Positions 59,064-64,000 of a stretch of DNA of 64,000 bases are shown here, one piece after another. Numbering within the stretch: position 1 is the first letter of the stretch; every line of letters begins with the position of its first letter. The DNA is taken from the NCBI RefSeq assembly GCF_020360975.1, contig NW_025408667.1:1550001-1614000 (forward strand), written 5' to 3'. Origin of the DNA: Hirsutella rhossiliensis. Taxonomy: Eukaryota; Ascomycota; Sordariomycetes; Hypocreales; Ophiocordycipitaceae. A program made the position numbers and the translations under genes. The notes beneath the pieces were generated by a model. The model did not search any database, was not told the origin of the DNA, and saw only the letters and a program-made list of their open reading frames with translations.

Positions 59064-59409
59064 TATTAAGAAGCGTAGCTTAATTTTATAGTTCTTAGAG
59101 ATATCTTATAGTAAGAAGGACTAAGGAAGCTAAAAAGTAAGTTTTAAGGAAAGAGCTAAAATAAGGTATAGAGAGGAGGGTAGGGGTAAGAGGGGAAGTA
59201 AAAGTAGCGATAGCTTCCTATAAAGGTAGTAAGAGATAAGATAGATATACTAGTAATAGCTAGAATAAAGGGGAAAACCTAGTAAAAAGCTTAGTAGTTA
59301 AAAGGATATTAGTAGCTTCTTTAAGTAGGATCTTCTTTATTAATTAAGATACTAAATAAGTATAAAGAGGGGCATTAAATAAAAGAAAGAAGGAGAATTA
59401 AGGTAATAT
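59064..59409 (+). repeat. Copia 3' LTR, interrupted by G3
   Basis: Starts TATTAAGAAGCGTAGC after the purine tract. It matches 32719-33060 and stops at 59409, where unrelated sequence begins. The rest is expected beyond the window. Confidence 0.8.
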
Positions 59410-62400
59410 TATAAGGGCTTTTACCCTATATAGGCCTAGATAAAAGTCTAGGCTAAGTTTATATATAAGCAGCCTCTATACTTATATAGGCTAAGCCTAT
59501 ACTTCTCTTCCTTTTTCCTTTTATAGATTATTAACCTTTTTTTAACGGACTATACCTAAGCTTATACCTCTACTTACTCTATAATAGTATAATCTACCTT
59601 TTATTTTACTCTCTCTATATCCCTATATATAAAATAGCTATTTTTAGCTACCTTTAAAGCTAACGTTTAATTACTTAGTTTAGTTAAACCGCCCGCGCTA
59701 GTATATACGCACGTAAAATATCTATACTCCTATAGTTATTAAATTAAGGCGAATATAATACTTAGTTTACCTAGGTAATTAAAAGCCTCTTATAATAATA
59801 GGGCTCTATATAACTAAGAGCGGTACTACTATACCTTAGTAAGTTTAACGGCTCCTTTATAGAGCTCGAGCTATAGCTACTTTATATAAAAGCAAAGCTC
59901 TATACTAATAGCGCTATAATAAGGGATATCCGCGCTTAATTTAACTATCTTTATATAAGCTTATCTTTACGCTTATAAAGGTATCTCTTACTATTTATAT
60001 ATACTCGTATAAATAGACTAGCTAACCTCCTTATAAAGCTTTATATTAATTATAGCGAACCTTATATAGCTAAGTTAGTAAGCTAAGAGCTTATAACGCT
60101 CTATTAAAAGTAAAGTAAAGTTATTTTAGCCTACCTTATATAGTTTAAAGAGGTACTTTATATAAGAGTCTTTAACTATTATAGGTAATAGGCTTAGGCC
60201 GCGGCCTAAGCTATATAGTTACGTATAAAGGGCTGGATCCTATAAGTATAGGGGCGGGCTAGCCGCGTATAAAAGAGCTCTATATAGCTTATTAATATTA
60301 TCCTATAGATAGCACCTATATATACGCCTCTACCTACTCCGTAATAGTATAAGCTATTAACTAATAGATCTAATAGACCCTCGTAGTATAGTAGTTATAT
60401 ACCTAGGAAGCCTACTAGCTATAACGCTAAAGTTAGTTCGAATCTAGCTAGGGGCACGATTAATTTTTAGTTAGACTAGTAGACTACGTTAACCTACTTA
60501 TTAATTAGCTAATTAGCGCTTCTAGAAGCGCTTATAAATATACTAGCAGTCTAGCCCCGCTATAAGTAGGCCGGCCCGGACCTCGCCTACCTAGACCTAG
60601 CGACGAATTCGTTAGGACCTCCCCCTGACCCCGGTCCGAGCCCCCTAACCGGGAAAATAAAAACCTAGGGCCGATACTAGTAACTCGATAAGTACGGTGC
60701 GAAGCCGGTGCAATAACCCGACTACCGGCCCGGCTAAAGGCCGGCATTAATAAAAATAGCCCGCTAAGCTTTATAGCGGAAAAATAAGGCAGAGCCCGGG
60801 AAGATATCGTTATAGGATAAGGTCGGAGATAATTATATAATTAACTAAAAACGCTCGTACTACCGATTAACGCTATATACCCCGCGTACGTAAAGGAGTT
60901 ACTTTCTAAGGTTACTTTATAGTGGGGCTAATACGATTCCGACTAACTATAACGATATATAAGATAGCCGGCGTAAGATTCCTATATATTATAACCGCGA
61001 CCTAGTATAAGGGCGGACTAGCTATAAAAGAGGGGAGGGTTTTCCTCTAGGTACTTTAGTTTTTCCCTCCTATTTAACATCGAAGTTCTAGATACCTTTA
61101 GATAGGTTACTAGTATAATCTTAATAATAATAATAATAGATCTAATAAATATCTCCTTAAAAAGGGTGCCGCTTCTTTAAGGGAGCACCCCGCTACCCCT
61201 TAGGCGGATAGGAAGTATTATAGCTATCCTAGAAGCGATTAGAAGCGCGACGGCTAGCGAGAAGAATAAGGTTCTCGCTATACTAAGGGAGCTATCTACG
61301 AGACTAGCGTTAACCCCTATAACCTTAGCAATACCGGTTACGGCGGCGGCACTACTAATATAAAAGCCGCTTCCTTAGCCGACTTAGGATAGTAAGCCTA
61401 AGTCCTTCTACTTCTTCCTTAGCTAGCTATAGACGAAGTTTATAATAGATAAGAAATAGGGCCTAAACGGCTATCGTAATATAGCGTAGTATTCGCTCCT
61501 TTATACGCTACTAGAGCCTTAAATATAGCGGATCTCTAGATTCTAAGATAAGGGCGGCCCTAGAAGTAAACGCGACCTATAGGACTTCTTTTAATACCTT
61601 ATATATATGTTTAGCAACGTATAAGAGCAGGAGAAAGTATAGGATAGGCTATAAACCCTTAAGTAGAGGGATAGGTAGACTTTTAGCGAATTCCTCCCTA
61701 ACTTTAAAGAGATACTCTTACGAGTAGCGGGAACTATAGTATAGGAAGATAGCGCGAATCTTATATAGTTATAGAACTTAATTACGCCGGCCCTATAGGA
61801 GCTACTTATCCCTATAATTATACCTACTAACTATAGCGAGTATATAAGCTAGTTAATAAAGGTAGTATAGGGCTATAAGTAGACGCCGCGTTTTTAAAAG
61901 CTTTATAAGCGTACGCCGTATAGCGGTAACGGGATTACTACCCCTTTATAAGAGGAATAGCCGACTATTAATACTAACGGAGATACCTTAATATTAGCTA
62001 CTTATATAGACCGAGCTAAACGCGGTAGGAAGTTATCTTTAAATATCCCTTATACTATCCCGCTCTCTAAGTAGCGGGCGAAGTAGGTAACGAGCGAGGT
62101 AATTAGGAAAAGGAAGGCTAACGGCCGCTACCTATATTACGGCGCGTCTATATACTTTATATTAAAATGCCCCTTCCTTTTAGCTAAGCGGCCTATAGTA
62201 GTTTAAGTAGCGAAGATAGAACTGCTTTTTACCTTAGATAACGAAGAGGACTCTGCTCCCTTAGGCCTAAAGGAAAAAGAGTAGCTCTAGAGTAAAGACG
62301 GGCTCTAGAGCCTTAATTACTAGCACTAGTAAAGGAGAAGGAGGAATTATCCGCTTATATAGAAGAGGAGCCTACTTTAATATAGGTTATAGTTAATAAC

Positions 62401-64000
62401 TCCTTGCCTATCGCCGCCCTTATAGATAAGGGCTGCTAGTACTATACTATAGTTAACGAGGCGCTTATATAAGAGATATAAGTACTAGTAGAAAAGATCG
62501 CCTTAAGGCGAGTAAAGGGCGCCTTAAGCGCGATAGAGGGTACGGTAATTAAGGGTATTACGTAGCTAGCTATAAAGGTCGACGGTTACCGTAAGCTTAT
62601 CGTAGCCTATATAATCCTTTAACTAGAGTTTCCCTTAATCCTTAGGAAACCCTAGTTATTATATATAGAGTTATACTTAGTTCTATACTAAAAGAAGCTA
62701 TAGTTTAAGCTTATATAATAGTAGGTCCGCTATAATAATAGTTTTATAAGCGTAGGACTAAGCGTGCGAGCTTTATACTTAGTATAAGAAGTCCTTGCCT
62801 TTATCTTTATAGGAACCGTATAATAGTTAAAGTAGGAGGAAGGCTAGGTAGCGGCTAATATAGCGGTCTATATAGTTAGCTTAGTAGATATCGATAAGGC
62901 CCTTTAAGCGAAAAAGCTAAAGTCGCCCTCTAAGCTATAGTAGTAAATACCGGAGTACTTTTACGACCTCTTACTACTATTTAAGTCCTAGGAAGCGGAT
63001 AAGCTTAACCTATATAAGCTAGGGGTAAACTATAAGATCGTACTTTATACTAATAAGAAGGGGTAGGAACTACCTATACCGTTCGGACCGCTATATAGTA
63101 TATTATATGTAGAGCTACTAGTACTAAAAAAGACGTTAAAGGACCTCTTAAATAAGGGTTTTATTTAAGTAAGTAGCTCTAAAGTAAGAGCGCCGGTCTT
63201 ATTTATATATAAACTAAGGGGCGGGATATAGTTTTATTATAACTATAAGGCTTTAAACGTAATTATAAGGCCGGACCGCTACCCCTTACCCTTAATCTTA
63301 GATATACTCTATAACCTTTTAAAGGCAAAGTAGTTTATAAAGCTAGATATAAAATAGGCGTTCTATAAGGTATAGATCTTAGAGGGTAACGAGTAAAAGA
63401 CAGCGTTCTATATATACTATAGCTTATTTAAGTAGCTTATAACGCCCTTCGGCCTCTTAGGAGCGCCCGCTACTTTCTAGCATTATATTAATAATATACT
63501 TTAGGACTTCCTTAATAAGTTCGCCTTTATATATATAGATAATATCCTTATTTATATAAGTAGCTTCTACGAGGACTATATATAGAAAGTATAGAGGGTC
63601 CTAGAGCGCCTTTAACTTTATAGGCTCTACCTCGACTTAAATAAGTATAAATTTAGGGTTAAAAGGGTTAAGTACCTAGTCTTTATTATCTACGCTAGTA
63701 TAGGTATATAGGCGTATCTTATAAAGATTTAAGCGATTTAAGACTAAGCTACCCTAACTATATAGATAGGTATATAGAGCTTCCTTAGGTTCGCGAACTA
63801 TTATAGGATATTTATTAAGGGCTTCTCCTATATTATAATGCCCTTAAATAAGATTACTAAGAAGCGGACCGCTTTTCGCTAGGGCCCTATATAGGAAGGA
63901 GCGTTCTATACGCTTAAGGACCTATTCTCTTAAGCCTTAGTACTACTTTAGTAGGACTTTAACTAGTTTATATTAGTTAAAGTAAACTATAACGGCTAGG
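59410..64000 (+). mobile_element. Ty3/gypsy element G3, 5' part, RIP-mutated
   Basis: It begins TATAAGGGC (TG start after RIP) inside the Copia LTR. The 5' LTR and leader occupy roughly 59.4-60.9 kb but cannot be delimited without the other LTR. gag frames follow at about 61.1-62.3 kb, then protease and reverse transcriptase to the window end. A short (ATA)n run is at 61124-61138. RIP is heavy but less complete around 60.54-60.75 kb, which is GC-rich. Confidence 0.75.
61150..64000 (+). pseudogene. G3 gag-pol, RIP-broken, runs out of the window
   Basis: Protease-like ALIDKGCQYYTI near 62.42 kb. Reverse transcriptase has RYPLPLILDILYNLLKAK, FIKLDIKQAFYK at about 63.28-63.37 kb, TPFGLLGAPATFQHYINN at 63.45 kb and FIYIDNILIYI at 63.52 kb (second catalytic Asp changed to Asn), then RFANYYRIFIKGFS. 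This is the Tf1-like branch style of Ty3/gypsy. The frame is broken by RIP-type stops. Confidence 0.82.

Larger units (their letters stand above)
32719..59409 (+). mobile_element. Ty1/Copia retrotransposon, RIP-mutated, split by nested G2
   Basis: 5' LTR 32719-33195, internal 33196-33593 plus 54096-59063, 3' LTR from 59064. The internal halves are separated by the G2 insertion with GTAA duplicated on both sides (33590-33593, 54092-54095). A polypurine tract AAGGGGG precedes the 3' LTR. Protease, reverse transcriptase and RNase H motifs are of the Copia type. Without G2 the element would be about 6.2 kb. The 3' LTR is cut at 59409 by element G3. Confidence 0.85.

Noticed and set aside
60532..60747. 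71-codon minus ORF in the G3 leader
   Set aside because: A GC-richer patch inside a RIP-mutated element; no motif, and no start context or splice support.

Overview
The window is nuclear DNA of a filamentous ascomycete (Pezizomycotina). The basis is short GT-AG introns (about 50-130 nt) with RCTRAY-like branch sites, a PNP-NACHT-ankyrin receptor gene, a pogo/Fot1-type transposon, and large AT-rich blocks that have lost CpA/TpG but kept CpG, which is the mark of repeat-induced point mutation (RIP). I cannot name the species.

Layout. 1-6.5 kb: RIP-mutated repeats. They are the 3' part of a large Ty3/gypsy element (called G2 here), a fragment of a Copia LTR, and a probable Mutator-like relic. 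6.8-8.7 kb: an un-RIPped pogo/Fot1-type element with 112-bp perfect terminal inverted repeats. 9-16.9 kb: a gene-poor, relic-rich stretch with small hypothetical ORFs, a gypsy integrase relic, and two tandem duplications. 16.9-30.7 kb: the gene island. It holds a secreted amidase (5 exons), a PNP-NACHT-ankyrin STAND receptor (2 exons), a PD-(D/E)XK-like conserved fungal protein, a kinase-like/FTA2-like protein, and a tiny secreted-peptide gene at the island edge. 30.8-64 kb: a RIP-saturated nest of retrotransposons. Copia (LTRs 32719 and 59064) was split by giant gypsy G2 (33594-54091, TSD GTAA). G2 was split in turn by gypsy G1 on the minus strand (34402-42316, TSD CTAAT). A fourth element, gypsy G3, begins at 59410 and runs out of the window.

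The most unusual object is the minus-strand gene at 29867-30715. A signal-peptide exon is followed by ten introns whose nine internal exons are each exactly 3 nt, one codon per exon. The [intron + codon] units are homologous tandem repeats, and each carries a donor, a branch site and an acceptor. If all are spliced the product is a 40-residue secreted peptide. Skipping any micro-exon keeps the frame, so the array could in principle yield many peptides. One further unit has lost both splice sites and lies inside a double-length intron.

The island genes (receptor, nuclease-like protein, kinase-like protein, secreted peptide) look like accessory, possibly recognition-related content. A joint function is inference only. 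Gene models with introns were built by hand from frame, splice motifs and recognisable domains; none is backed by RNA data.
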